Assembly: GCA_016278505.1 (NCBI GenBank)
Contig: JADQBQ010000021.1
Location: forward strand, 174,017-238,016
Direction of reading: 5' to 3'
Origin: Clostridiales bacterium
GTDB lineage: Bacteria > Bacillota > Desulfotomaculia > Desulfotomaculales > VENG01
Length of the DNA stretch: 64,000 nt
In this document: positions 26,902 through 35,783 of the stretch, piece after piece
Numbering within the stretch: the stretch's first letter is position 1
How the letters are laid out: every line of letters starts with the position of its first letter
Translations under genes and position numbers: made by a program
Notes under the pieces: model-generated
The model's database searches: none
What the model saw: the letters and a program-made list of their open reading frames with translations, nothing else
What the model was told of the DNA's origin: nothing

Positions 26902-26932
26902 CAACCAGTCCTCCTCTATAAATTATTTTCAA

Positions 26933-27196
26933 TTACTTTTTCCTTAAAATATCATGATGTCCGATAGCGTGGAGTATCAGCGTATCACTATTTCGTTCAA
27001 AGATAATCCTGATATCCATATTAACGTAAGCTTCCCAAAACGGTGCACCTTTAATTCGGTGTATTTGAAGCGAAGGGTGTTTCGGATTATCTACTAGCAA
27101 ACGCAATGATTTTCTAGCTTGCTTCTGTTCAGTTTTTGATAACTTCTTAAAGTCTACCTTGAATGGTTTAGTTAGAATTATCGTCGGCATTTTCAT
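26933..27196 (-). CDS. RelE/ParE-family toxin
   Basis: 87 aa from ATG at 27196 (GTG and TTG just before are alternatives). Contains the RelE/YafQ pattern: FKKLSKTEQKQARKSLRLL, then HPSLQIHRIKGAPFWEAYVNMDIRIIFERNSDTLILHAIGHHDIL. The strand-3 Arg (IRIIFE) and the ending HHDIL fit mRNA-cleaving members. It overlaps the antitoxin by 29 bp, the usual arrangement, and the strand matches. Confidence 0.85.
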   Translation of the reverse strand: MKMPTIILTKPFKVDFKKLSKTEQKQARKSLRLLVDNPKHPSLQIHRIKGAPFWEAYVNMDIRIIFERNSDTLILHAIGHHDILRKK

Positions 27197-27467
27197 CACC
27201 AAGCACTTTCAATAAATCATCGGTATTGTCAAATGTTTCAAACTCCCCTTTTTGTAAAGCCTCACAGCTGCGTTTCACTTTCTCCTGCCATTCACTTGAC
27301 CAGAAATATTCCTGGTTTTTATCGTGCCATGAAACGGGACGTATGAAAATCCCTCCATTTCGTTCCTCCAATGCTACATAATCACCTTCTTGAATGTTGA
27401 TTGATTTTGCAATTTGGGCAAGACTGATTAACATGCGTTTTTGAACTTGTTGAATTTTTTCAGGCAT
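27168..27467 (-). CDS. AbrB/SpoVT-type antitoxin
   Basis: 99 aa, ATG with GAGGGA upstream. The N-terminal half (QKRMLISLAQIAKSINIQEGDYVALEERNGGIFIRPV) is a swapped-hairpin AbrB DNA-binding domain; the acidic C-terminus (FETFDNTDDLLKVLGDENADD) would wrap the toxin. It likely represses its own promoter at the palindrome 24 bp upstream. Confidence 0.85.
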   Translation of the reverse strand: MPEKIQQVQKRMLISLAQIAKSINIQEGDYVALEERNGGIFIRPVSWHDKNQEYFWSSEWQEKVKRSCEALQKGEFETFDNTDDLLKVLGDENADDNSN

Positions 27468-27490
27468 CCGAATCCCTCTTTTCAGCTATT

Positions 27491-27502
27491 CTGTAATTAC
27501 AG
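27491..27502. promoter_or_regulatory. Palindromic operator candidate of the toxin-antitoxin pair
   Basis: CTGTAATTACAG, a perfect 12-bp palindrome, 24 bp upstream of the antitoxin start. Its place suggests an autoregulatory AbrB-type site; binding is inferred. A very similar sequence (TTCTGTAATTCAGAA) is found at 37723 in the HEPN/MNT promoter. Confidence 0.55.
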
Positions 27503-27596
27503 TTTAACCGAATTATGGGATTATATCAAGAACTATTGAAATTCTTGTTCTTTACCGGAACGACCCGTAAAACCCCCACCTTTTGGGTATTTTGTA

Positions 27597-27800
27597 TTAA
27601 TTTGTCTTCCCCTTGTTCCTACCCTCTTTTTTAGCTTCATATAGCAATCTGTCAGCTAGCTCAAAAAGCTTTTGAAAACTATATGCATCTTTTGGATAGG
27701 AAGCGCACCCAAAAGAACTGGTTACTGTAAATCTGAACGTCTTCTTTCACGTTGAATATACTGTATTCCACGGCACTTCTTATCCGTATCTTTCATTAAT
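27597..27800 (-). pseudogene. Degenerate GGDEF-domain fragment
   Basis: The minus strand encodes TVTSSFGCASYPKDAYSFQK and then LFELADRLLYEAKKEGRNKG, the C-terminal quarter of a GGDEF domain, ending in a stop at 27597. About 130 bp upstream the match continues in another frame (RSAVEYSIFNVKEDVQI), so at least one frameshift is present, and stop codons break it further up. The catalytic GG(D/E)EF part is gone. It is a dead diguanylate cyclase remnant, suggesting insertion or deletion at this point. Confidence 0.65.
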
Positions 27801-27930
27801 AATCTCTCCCTCGGTTGAAAAATTTAACGACATATAATGAACTCGCCCTTACTTCGGTTTTGAGTTGGCGCTGCGTCCAGTTGTCGTCCACAGGACTTGA
27901 TGATGTACCGATTTCCAGTCCTACAGGAGT

Positions 27931-28032
27931 TTACTTGTTTGTGGTATCCCCCGATAGCGGAATTGAATTTACAAATACCGCTACTACTACCCATACCATA
28001 ATGCCGTTAATAATAAAAATAAGAGGAAGCAT
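27931..28032 (-). CDS. 33-residue single-helix membrane peptide
   Basis: ATG at 28032 follows GGAGG by 7 nt. The product is hydrophobic for its first 22 residues (MLPLIFIINGIMVWVVVAV) and ends polar (LSGDTTNK). It starts 28 nt after the CpaE-like gene and is therefore probably the last gene of the type IV secretion operon. It is too short for homology by eye; the ribosome site and sequence pattern are the evidence. Confidence 0.55.
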   Translation of the reverse strand: MLPLIFIINGIMVWVVVAVFVNSIPLSGDTTNK

Positions 28033-28060
28033 GCTTCCACCTCCAGGTTTGAAAATCTTA

Positions 28061-29362
28061 TTAATTCAAAATGTCGTCCAAAATTGTTTCAAATGGATTT
28101 TCCTCCAGTAGTAGGCAATAGGGTTTTCTTTGGTTGGACGAGGTAATTAGTTTTTCATGGATGTAAGGGATTGTAAACTGTGATCCGAAATCGCTTTCAT
28201 TCCAGTTAACTATATGGGTTTGCAATTTTAAGTCAAGCCTTTCCAATTCTGTTAAATGGTCATTTATTAATTCACCTTCCTGCTTACCCCCATGTGTAGG
28301 CACGATCAATCTACTAGAACTCTTTAAGGCCGCAAATGTTACCGGCATTTCAAAAACTGAGCTGGTATCAATGATTGTGACAGCCGGTTTTCCGTTAACA
28401 TGGCGGCGATAAATTAATTGAATAACTTTTTCCAATACCTCCATGGGAATGTCGGGTGTACCGAGATTGCCCAGCTTATTGCCTGCAGGAAGGTAGTTAA
28501 CGCCCCAACCGTAGTCCATGAGCATTTTTGTTGCAATTTCCGGTTTCAAATCTGCACCGAAGGTCATTACTCCTGCTCCCCGAGCATCATGCGACTCATT
28601 AAGTGATGTGTTTGGTATCTTGAACCATTTATCCAAAACCGGACAGGTTAGGTCGTAATTAATTAGGGCTGTATCAAAGCCTTTTTCCGCAGCTGTTACA
28701 GCAAGGTTAAAGGCGGTTAGGCTTTTAAGCATTCCCCCCACAGGACTCCAAACGCTAATAATATGGTGAGGAATATAAAGGACTGCTTGATCTGCTTTAT
28801 TTTTGCCCTTAGATAGTTTTGGAATTGAAAATCCTATTTTAAATTTTTCCTTTGTTTTAAGGAATTTTTGAAACGGGCTTTCTTTTGGGGTTTTACTATT
28901 TTCATCTTTCTCTTTTTCCTGCTCCAATTTTATTTTACCGCGAGTTTTTGTTTCGTTATCTTCTTTTGGAGTATTACCACGGCCATCAAGTAAGGGGATT
29001 CCTTGTGATGCTGGTGTGGGGTTATTAATTTTGTTTATTACTTGGCCAACTGTGATTTCTCCAAAAAGGATATCGTAAACGCTAAGCCTGGCAACACCCT
29101 GTACTACAGGATCAGCTTGCTCAAGAGTGCCGGCCAGAAAAACTATCCTGATGTCAAGGCTTCGGAGCTCATAAGCAATATCAATAATGTCGACAGTACC
29201 ATCCAACCAGGCTGTTAGAACAACCACGTCAGGAACAGTTTTTTGCGCTACCTGCAAAACCGCCTCTCGATACTGTACGGGTTGATGAACAACTTCTATG
29301 TTTTTTTCGTTAGCGACAGCGGTGTTCAATTCCTCAATATCGGTGGCCAGTAAAACCTTCAA
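28061..29362 (-). CDS. CpaE-like protein with degenerate P-loop, in the T4SS operon
   Basis: 433 aa, TTG start with GGGGGAGG upstream. A receiver-like domain (about 1-110, VPDVVVLTAWLDGTVD), a charged linker (about 115-190) and a MinD-like domain. The P-loop is SPVGGMLKSLTA, which keeps one Lys but lacks GKT, so ATP use is doubtful. Walker B-like TIIDTSSVF is present. Its pseudo-receiver plus MinD layout matches the pilus CpaE at 16023, but it lies next to the mating-pair genes, linking the two systems. Confidence 0.78.
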   Translation of the reverse strand: MKVLLATDIEELNTAVANEKNIEVVHQPVQYREAVLQVAQKTVPDVVVLTAWLDGTVDIIDIAYELRSLDIRIVFLAGTLEQADPVVQGVARLSVYDILFGEITVGQVINKINNPTPASQGIPLLDGRGNTPKEDNETKTRGKIKLEQEKEKDENSKTPKESPFQKFLKTKEKFKIGFSIPKLSKGKNKADQAVLYIPHHIISVWSPVGGMLKSLTAFNLAVTAAEKGFDTALINYDLTCPVLDKWFKIPNTSLNESHDARGAGVMTFGADLKPEIATKMLMDYGWGVNYLPAGNKLGNLGTPDIPMEVLEKVIQLIYRRHVNGKPAVTIIDTSSVFEMPVTFAALKSSSRLIVPTHGGKQEGELINDHLTELERLDLKLQTHIVNWNESDFGSQFTIPYIHEKLITSSNQRKPYCLLLEENPFETILDDILN

Positions 29363-29380
29363 AATATTACCTCCCCCTTT

Positions 29381-30997
29381 CTAAATTAATCCGTCAAATA
29401 AATAGCCGGGGTTTATCCAATGACTTCCTTGGCTGGGAATTATTAAGCCAAAATGAAGATGTGGGCCTGTGCTTCTTCCAGTACTCCCCACGTAACCAAC
29501 TACCTGGCTGGCATTTACTTTTTGGCCGTCTGATGTTGCATATCTGCTTAGATGAGCATAATAGTAGTTATTGCCGTCATCACCTAATAACCATAGTTCG
29601 CGGCCTCCGATATTATTGAGTGCCCGATCACTTGCGCTGATCTTAACCGTTCCACCTATAACTGCCCTGAGTGGTGTACCACTAGGTGCAGCAATATCTA
29701 CCCCTGTATGAGTATGATCACCACGGTCAGCACCAAAGTGGGCAGTAACCCACCATCCGTCCCAATCAACAGGAAAATAATAATAACCACCGGATCCAAG
29801 CACTTTCTGATCATGGTATTGGTCAGCTAGCTCTTGAACATTATCAACATACTGCCAGGAGTGGTTATATCCATACAATGCTTCACGTTCATTTTCTTCC
29901 CACCCAAGCTCACTGAGGTAATATGCTGCTGAGTAAATAGCATCGGCAGGGTCAAAGGGATTCGCTTCCCCGTCATTGTTAGCGTCTATCCCATATTCAG
30001 CCCATGTAGAGGGCAGAAATTGCATAAGACCTTCTGCCAGTTCCCCGGTGTAATTTTCATCACCAATTTTGTCGGGTTGAAAAGAGCTTTCAGTCTTGGC
30101 CAGGGCCATCAAAACATACCATGGTACCCCGTACTTTTCACCTGCTTCCAGGAAAAGTTCCCTGTATTCTTCAGGACATTCAGCGAGTACGGCACCAGGT
30201 TGACGGTAATTGCCCAACAGCCAGTCAAAGTGCTGTTCTTGTTCGGTAAAACCCAGCCCGGCTTCCAAGATGATTGTTCGTTCGTCCATTGTGACTTTGT
30301 CTACATGTAACTCCCGCCTTAGAACTTCATCAAAGGTGGACCAATCGGGTATATAGTTAGTGCCGCTTAGTTTATCCCGGGTTTTTGTTACTTTCCGGGT
30401 GGGCGAACTATGCCTTGTTGTAACACGCTCGTATTCGTATTCATAAACCCCTCTATAGGTTTCTGCTTTAACTAATAGGTAGACGTCATCAACATCTCTA
30501 TCCGTCTCCCAATGGGTTGACTCTTCACCTGTCTCCGGATCTGTTTTAGTTACCTTCCTTTTAGTTACAGTTACAATCGTAGACTTTTCATATGTGTATT
30601 CCGGGGCCAGTTCCGGAGCTAATTCGTCAACTTTGCATTCTACCTCTTCTTTGTTTTCAATCTGTGCACGGAAAAAATCGATGGCCAAGATTGTACCCCA
30701 CTTTAAGAAATGCTTACGTTCCAAGTCCGCCCGTGTTGATTTGGGTTCACCATTGTTAGGGTTAACTTCTGCTACTTTTTCCTCGTATTGAGGTTTCATA
30801 CTCACTGCAATAGAATCAGGTCCTTCTTCTGAAGAAGCAACAGCGCCGTAGATGATAATAAATAGCAGTAAAACAACCCCTGTAATAATTAAAGTGGGTG
30901 CCCCAACGGCACCCACCAACCACAAGATAAGCTTTTTCATTCCTTGCTTTGCAAGTTGTTTTGCCTTAGCTTTTAGAATATTTTTAGTGATACTCAT
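29381..30997 (-). CDS. Bifunctional wall hydrolase: lytic transglycosylase plus M23 peptidase
   Basis: 538 aa, AAGGAG before ATG. A membrane helix (about 24-52), a linker domain of about 230 residues with no match by eye, an SLT domain (about 285-395) with the catalytic Glu in AKTESSF and EGLMQFLPSTW, then an M23 LytM domain (about 420-535) with HTHTGVDIAAPSG and HLHFG zinc ligands. Gram-positive T4SS hydrolases (VirB1/CwlT type) usually pair SLT with NlpC/P60; an M23 partner is less common. Opens peptidoglycan for the channel. Its 5' end overlaps the VirB6 gene by 14 bp. Confidence 0.9.
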   Translation of the reverse strand: MSITKNILKAKAKQLAKQGMKKLILWLVGAVGAPTLIITGVVLLLFIIIYGAVASSEEGPDSIAVSMKPQYEEKVAEVNPNNGEPKSTRADLERKHFLKWGTILAIDFFRAQIENKEEVECKVDELAPELAPEYTYEKSTIVTVTKRKVTKTDPETGEESTHWETDRDVDDVYLLVKAETYRGVYEYEYERVTTRHSSPTRKVTKTRDKLSGTNYIPDWSTFDEVLRRELHVDKVTMDERTIILEAGLGFTEQEQHFDWLLGNYRQPGAVLAECPEEYRELFLEAGEKYGVPWYVLMALAKTESSFQPDKIGDENYTGELAEGLMQFLPSTWAEYGIDANNDGEANPFDPADAIYSAAYYLSELGWEENEREALYGYNHSWQYVDNVQELADQYHDQKVLGSGGYYYFPVDWDGWWVTAHFGADRGDHTHTGVDIAAPSGTPLRAVIGGTVKISASDRALNNIGGRELWLLGDDGNNYYYAHLSRYATSDGQKVNASQVVGYVGSTGRSTGPHLHFGLIIPSQGSHWINPGYLFDGLI

Positions 30998-32894
30998 AAG
31001 GATTTGACTCCTTGTTTGCTAAATCTTCATCGGGCCAATCGTAACTTGCTCCCCAGCTGTACTGGTCATCCAGTGTTTTAGGTACAAATGTGTCTTGTGT
31101 AGGATTTGAGGTGTTTTGATTTTGAGATAGAGAATTACCGTCACCCTCTGCATTTACTGTTTCCAGTCCTCCCACAAACTGATTAACAGACTCTTGATAG
31201 TTTTCTTCGTCCTGCCCTTGAATATAGTCCTGCCAGGAACCGGAAGGTTCTGGTGTTTGCTCCGGTGCTTGCTCCGGTGTAGATTCTGTTTGAGGGTTTA
31301 AAGAGCCTTTTACTTTTTCTATGCCTTTTCCGGCAAATTCCGTAGTTTTGCCCGCCATAAACCCTCCGGATGCACCACCGGCAAGAGTTCCCAATCCCTT
31401 GGCAAAGCTTGGGCTTTCGGCACCATCATTTTTAAACCCTTCTTTCATATATTGGTGTGACTGTCCTATATTCGAAGCGATTCTGCGGCCAAACTGAGAG
31501 CCGGCTGCCATTCCGGCTTGTTGTTGTCCCAGTGGAAGGCCCATGGTTAACCCGGCAACACCACCGGCAACAGCGGCACCCTTTGCGGCCACATTATAAG
31601 CGGTGCCCCACTTCCATCCTCCCGCCCCGGAGTAAGATGTTTCGTTCGCCCCGCCAGGGCTTTGCTGGGATCCGGAAGCCATAGCTAATGAGGCTGTGCT
31701 ACCACCACCGCCGCTGGCATCTGAAAGATTGCCCATTTGAAATGGGTTACTCTCTCCAGCGAGCGGGTTGCCGTCACCCGGGCCGCCACCGGTACCACCG
31801 GCGCCTGCATTAGAACCAAACTTTAAACCGGCCATTCCCCCGATTACTTTAGGCAGAGCCAGGGCAGCGCCAATGCCACCCGTGGCACCCATGGCCAGGC
31901 GCTCTTCCTGTAAGCCGAAAATATTTAGCCATACATTGATTAAGTTTCGGAGAAATTGTCCTATGGGAATAATCAGGGTCACCAGCACTATCTGCGCCCA
32001 CCAGCCGCTTATTATACTGTTCTCAGGTGCGTTCTCCCACATCAATAAGACAATAACCACTGCCAGGGCATGGGATGCCTGCATCATTATGTTGCTGAAT
32101 AATTCTCCAAACAGCATTAAAAACGATTGTTGCGCAGGCTTGACCACAAAGGTCCAGATAACCAGGGGTGATACAGTGATTAAGAAAATGATAAAGACTT
32201 CCCGGATAACATACAAGATGTTGAAATAAAGCTGTAGGCCTGCGATGTATAGATTGACCAGGGCGGTTGCTAAAAATGAGCCGGTGGATTCCACTTTTAA
32301 AGAATCCATATTACCAGAGTGTTGAGCTGCCAAGGTAACTATAAAATTATTAATTTCAAAAAGAAAGCTGGCCATTGGGATAAACATAAATAAAAGGGTA
32401 AATCCCAAGAGCCAGCGCCAAATGGCCTCCGAAGCATTAGCTTTGGCTTGCGCTGATTTGGAGCGGCCAAAGGTGGCCCCGAGCCAGGCCAGCACGGCGG
32501 CAAAAATAACAACACCCACCATAAATAGTGGGCGGTATAGGTCCCATATAGTGCCTATAGTATCCTGGGTTATAAAATTATTGGGTTGAAAAATTAACTC
32601 TGGAATACTTTTAAGGCCCAGTGCCATCAAGGCATGAATAATGGCTTGTGGAATGAGACTGACAAGTTTCTCCACAGTTGAACCTTGATCTTCAACTGAA
32701 TCCGTCGGGGCTATTACTCCATCGTCTTCCAATTGATCGCGAATGGAATCCTGTCCACCCAATCCGCCCGGGCCAATTGTATCAGCTAATGCCGGGTTGT
32801 CATAAAAGCCGTAAAGGGCTAGTCCTGCACCTAAAAAGAGTGTGAACATGGTAAATAAGAGGACTTTGGCGATAGGCTTTAGTAATTTTTTCAT
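30984..32894 (-). CDS. virB6: VirB6/TrbL-like polytopic membrane protein
   Basis: 636 aa. A signal-like helix, then about six membrane helices between residues 75 and 335, including the conserved-looking YFNILYVIREVFIIFLITVSPLVIW. The C-terminal 300 residues are Gly/Ala/Ser-rich with amphipathic stretches and polar repeats (PEQAPEQTPEP), as in TrbL/VirB6 proteins of Gram-positive elements. Start and the VirB4 stop overlap as ATGA. It forms the membrane channel core of the mating-pair complex. Confidence 0.85.
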   Translation of the reverse strand: MKKLLKPIAKVLLFTMFTLFLGAGLALYGFYDNPALADTIGPGGLGGQDSIRDQLEDDGVIAPTDSVEDQGSTVEKLVSLIPQAIIHALMALGLKSIPELIFQPNNFITQDTIGTIWDLYRPLFMVGVVIFAAVLAWLGATFGRSKSAQAKANASEAIWRWLLGFTLLFMFIPMASFLFEINNFIVTLAAQHSGNMDSLKVESTGSFLATALVNLYIAGLQLYFNILYVIREVFIIFLITVSPLVIWTFVVKPAQQSFLMLFGELFSNIMMQASHALAVVIVLLMWENAPENSIISGWWAQIVLVTLIIPIGQFLRNLINVWLNIFGLQEERLAMGATGGIGAALALPKVIGGMAGLKFGSNAGAGGTGGGPGDGNPLAGESNPFQMGNLSDASGGGGSTASLAMASGSQQSPGGANETSYSGAGGWKWGTAYNVAAKGAAVAGGVAGLTMGLPLGQQQAGMAAGSQFGRRIASNIGQSHQYMKEGFKNDGAESPSFAKGLGTLAGGASGGFMAGKTTEFAGKGIEKVKGSLNPQTESTPEQAPEQTPEPSGSWQDYIQGQDEENYQESVNQFVGGLETVNAEGDGNSLSQNQNTSNPTQDTFVPKTLDDQYSWGASYDWPDEDLANKESNPYEYH

Positions 32895-34702
32895 TGGCCT
32901 ACACCTGCCCTTTCTTCCAGGTAGGACGACGATATAAAGGGCTTTTCAAATTCGGCCCTTTCCACCTTGACCAGGGTGCTGCCTGCATTCTCCAGCCTTA
33001 TAAGCATTTCCCCTGATTTAAATTTGACCAGTTGTCTTTTTTCACCCTCGGACAACTGATATTTTTCATAGATATATTCCAAGTCGGATTCTTCTTGCAA
33101 TCCCAGCATTGTTTGACTCGCGTTGGTGATAACGGAACTGCCAATGGGGTGTATAGCAAATTCTTTAAAGTCCTGGCTGGAGACAGTTAGGGAACATGTA
33201 TAGGCTCTGGCTGTTTTCGCAAGCTTGGCCAGAAAAGTAGCTGTTTCCTCCCTCTGCAAATAAGACCATGCTTCCTCGGCTATTACTCTTTTTAACACTG
33301 TCCTATCCCTTTTAATAAACTCCTGCCAAACCCAGTGTAAAACTACCTGATTGGCCATGGGCCGGGCAGTATATTCTTCGAGCCGGGAAAGGTCCAGGTT
33401 AATTATTGGCTCATTCTGAAGATCTACGGTAGTCTGCCCGTCAAAAAGCCCAAGGGACTGACCGTGCTTGAAGGTTGATAAGCACTTACATAACCGGGAG
33501 GCAGCTTCTTTTAGGGAAAGTCTTTCATACAAACTTGAAATAGTAGGCATTTCTTTTTTACGTTTACCTAAAATGAAGGATTCTTCTCCGGTCCTTTGGG
33601 GAGCTGATGTATATATGGAATCCGGATCTCCCTCATGGATCCCTTTTGCTTCGTATTCTTCCTTTATGGCTTCTTCGAGGTAAACTTTTTCGTCAATAGT
33701 CAGTTCTAATTTGTGTGCTTGGCTGATTAAAGCCGTGAGGAGTCCTTTTACTGTGGCGATATGTTCATTCAAATAAAGTGCTCTGTTACCGTTTTCATCC
33801 ACGTCTTCGTTTATTTCAAAGATATTTAAGATATGCCTCTCACCCGACTGGCTGAGCACTATATTTATACCAATTCCAAGTGCATCAGTGACTATGCCAT
33901 ATTCACCCTTCCAATCCAATATAACACTTCTTATGTCTTGAGGCAGTGACCGGGTGACTATCTCCTTAATAGCGGTTGTTTTGCCACCGCCGGATTTAGC
34001 AAAAATATTCATGTGGTTATTTGAAAACACTGGAGGAGGTAGAAAAGCGTTCAGAAATACCGGTCCTCCCGTTTGAAGGTTGGTTCCAATGTAGATACCG
34101 TTTTCATGTGCAAGGTCAGCTTGGTTGAAAGGGAATCCTGCAGTTGTTGCACCGAGATCAAGATTTTTTCTAAAGCTGTCCTCTAAAAAGTTGATTCCGT
34201 ACGGCAGCGCACTGCGGTAGGCGTCTGTTTGCTGTAAGAATGCTTCCCGGATGTGTATGCCTCGGCCTGATAGACGTTCTTCCAGCATCCTGCACTTATG
34301 ATCCAGCTCTTGTTTGCTGACTGCGGCTACGTTGGCCACTATGGTGACGTAATACATGGCATTATCACCCAACTGGACCGCTTCTCTAAGGCTCCAGGCA
34401 TCTTTGTGTGCTTTTCTTAGCCTGGAAAGCTGAGTGGTATCATAGCTGCGCCGTGCCTGCTCCAGTTTTGTTTCCAGGTCACGAATTTCTCTATTAAGAG
34501 CGGTCAGAACTTCATTTTCTTTACCTTTTTCAAGGTATATGGATACATCTACATCACCGATGCTAAACAGCCTGTCCAGCCAACCAATCCGGACCCGGTT
34601 GGGAATTTGGGTTATGCAGATAGATCTTACCCACCGGCTGCCGCCTATTCTTATATGGTCTTCGTATACTTTATAACCATCGGGGGCAACAATATCGGCC
34701 AT
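32891..34702 (-). CDS. virB4: VirB4-family type IV secretion ATPase
   Basis: 603 aa from ATG at 34702. N-terminal domain about 1-220, Walker A AKSGGGKTT (about 235-243), ILDWKGEYG, and Walker B RVIAEEAWSYL near 480. The given ATG has no ribosome site; the frame stays open upstream for 25 codons (KGKNTKLTKQNKKNILAGAS), which reads like the usual basic N-terminus, and AAGGGAGG sits just before an ATC at 34777. The true start may therefore be that ATC. Energises substrate transfer and pilin handling. Confidence 0.92.
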   Translation of the reverse strand: MADIVAPDGYKVYEDHIRIGGSRWVRSICITQIPNRVRIGWLDRLFSIGDVDVSIYLEKGKENEVLTALNREIRDLETKLEQARRSYDTTQLSRLRKAHKDAWSLREAVQLGDNAMYYVTIVANVAAVSKQELDHKCRMLEERLSGRGIHIREAFLQQTDAYRSALPYGINFLEDSFRKNLDLGATTAGFPFNQADLAHENGIYIGTNLQTGGPVFLNAFLPPPVFSNNHMNIFAKSGGGKTTAIKEIVTRSLPQDIRSVILDWKGEYGIVTDALGIGINIVLSQSGERHILNIFEINEDVDENGNRALYLNEHIATVKGLLTALISQAHKLELTIDEKVYLEEAIKEEYEAKGIHEGDPDSIYTSAPQRTGEESFILGKRKKEMPTISSLYERLSLKEAASRLCKCLSTFKHGQSLGLFDGQTTVDLQNEPIINLDLSRLEEYTARPMANQVVLHWVWQEFIKRDRTVLKRVIAEEAWSYLQREETATFLAKLAKTARAYTCSLTVSSQDFKEFAIHPIGSSVITNASQTMLGLQEESDLEYIYEKYQLSEGEKRQLVKFKSGEMLIRLENAGSTLVKVERAEFEKPFISSSYLEERAGVGQ

Positions 34703-34781
34703 TGTAGATGCACCGGCGAGAATGTTTTTCTTGTTCTGTTTAGTTAATTTAGTATTTTTTCCTTTGAAGAAGATGATTTTA

Positions 34782-35435
34782 TTAACCTCCCTTCGTCGTA
34801 TAGAGTGATTTGTGGCCGTGAGTCACTGAATCTTTGATGTTGGTTACATATGCGCGTTTTTTGTTTTGGGCAACATATATTAGGTCAGTGACTTCTTCAG
34901 TATTTAGCGGCCGGGCTACGATACCACACCCGTAAAGACCTTCAATAACATGATTTACCCGGCGTTCTAATTCCTGCATTGACTGCCGTGGTTTATCGGC
35001 CTTGCAGGAGATAACTGCAAAATACCTCTTAATAAGAACGGGTTGTTGGGCCAGTTTCATGCGCATAAATTCGTGCAGGTTTGCTATATAGTTTTGAAGT
35101 TCCCCGACAGCACTTTTGCTTTTGTTTTTTAGAAAATTCAAGTGACCGGATACATCTAAGTACCTGGTCTGAACGTATAGCTGTATAGGATAATTAAGCG
35201 AGTTTAAAAACTCCATGAACGAATCTTCCACCTGATTTTGTTCATGGTCAGATAGTAAAGCATAATTAATAGGGTTCACTTCCACTACCAGCGAATAATG
35301 CCGGTTGCGGTGCCGAATTACGCCGTTTTTTATGTCATCGACACCGAGGAAGTCCTGCGCGGTTTCCTCTAAATGTTCTTCGTATTCATTTTCTTTTTTA
35401 ATGAAATTTATCTCTATACGGTTAAACAGTTTCAT
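34782..35435 (-). CDS. TraC-like conjugation protein upstream of VirB4
   Basis: 217 aa. Contains the block FLGVDDIKNGVIRHRN... LSDHEQNQVEDSFMEFLNSLNYPIQLYVQTRYLD, similar to the N-terminal region of TrbE/VirB4-type proteins, and in other elements often a separate gene between PrgI and VirB4. It has no ATPase motifs. It starts right at the end of the PrgI gene and its stop is in a different frame from VirB4, so a split ATPase was considered; the full N-terminal domain of VirB4 makes a separate protein more likely. Confidence 0.75.
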   Translation of the reverse strand: MKLFNRIEINFIKKENEYEEHLEETAQDFLGVDDIKNGVIRHRNRHYSLVVEVNPINYALLSDHEQNQVEDSFMEFLNSLNYPIQLYVQTRYLDVSGHLNFLKNKSKSAVGELQNYIANLHEFMRMKLAQQPVLIKRYFAVISCKADKPRQSMQELERRVNHVIEGLYGCGIVARPLNTEEVTDLIYVAQNKKRAYVTNIKDSVTHGHKSLYTTKGG

Positions 35436-35783
35436 TTATTCCCCACCTGCCTTTTTTCGCCACGGAAATTCCTTTCTGCTAACATAGAAATGCCACTTGA
35501 GTAGTAAGAACCTATCCAGGTACCAGTCGTATTGTACAAACTTATCCAGGTACCAATTGTATTTTTCGATTCGCTTGAATCCCGGGGGAATAGATAAACC
35601 AATAGGCAGCAAAAATACTATCGCTTTGGGGATTATCCAGGCGGTGTCCCAGGGAATAGGGTAGCAAAACATATAACCGAGTCCAAATCCAAAAGATATA
35701 TAAAAGAACTGCCTTAAACTAAGGACACCTCCAAAAGGTTTCGTTTCTTGCCTAAACTGGATGGGGACTTGATAATTTCTCAT
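35436..35783 (-). CDS. prgI: PrgI-family protein (VirB3-like)
   Basis: 115 aa. Begins MRNYQVPIQFRQETKPFGG, typical of the family, with two membrane helices (LRQFFYISFGFGLGYMF and IPKAIVFLLPIGLSI) and a basic C-terminus. Near the end there is a short internal repeat, EKYNWYLDKFVQYDWYLDRF. PrgI/VirB3 works with VirB4 at the membrane. It overlaps the VirB2-like gene by one base (TAATG). Confidence 0.85.
   Translation of the reverse strand: MRNYQVPIQFRQETKPFGGVLSLRQFFYISFGFGLGYMFCYPIPWDTAWIIPKAIVFLLPIGLSIPPGFKRIEKYNWYLDKFVQYDWYLDRFLLLKWHFYVSRKEFPWRKKAGGE

Noticed and set aside
34703..35435. A split VirB4 gene or programmed frameshift between the TraC-like and VirB4 genes
   Set aside because: VirB4 alone has a full N-terminal domain of about 230 residues before Walker A, and a separate TraC-like gene is usual; no slippery site is seen.
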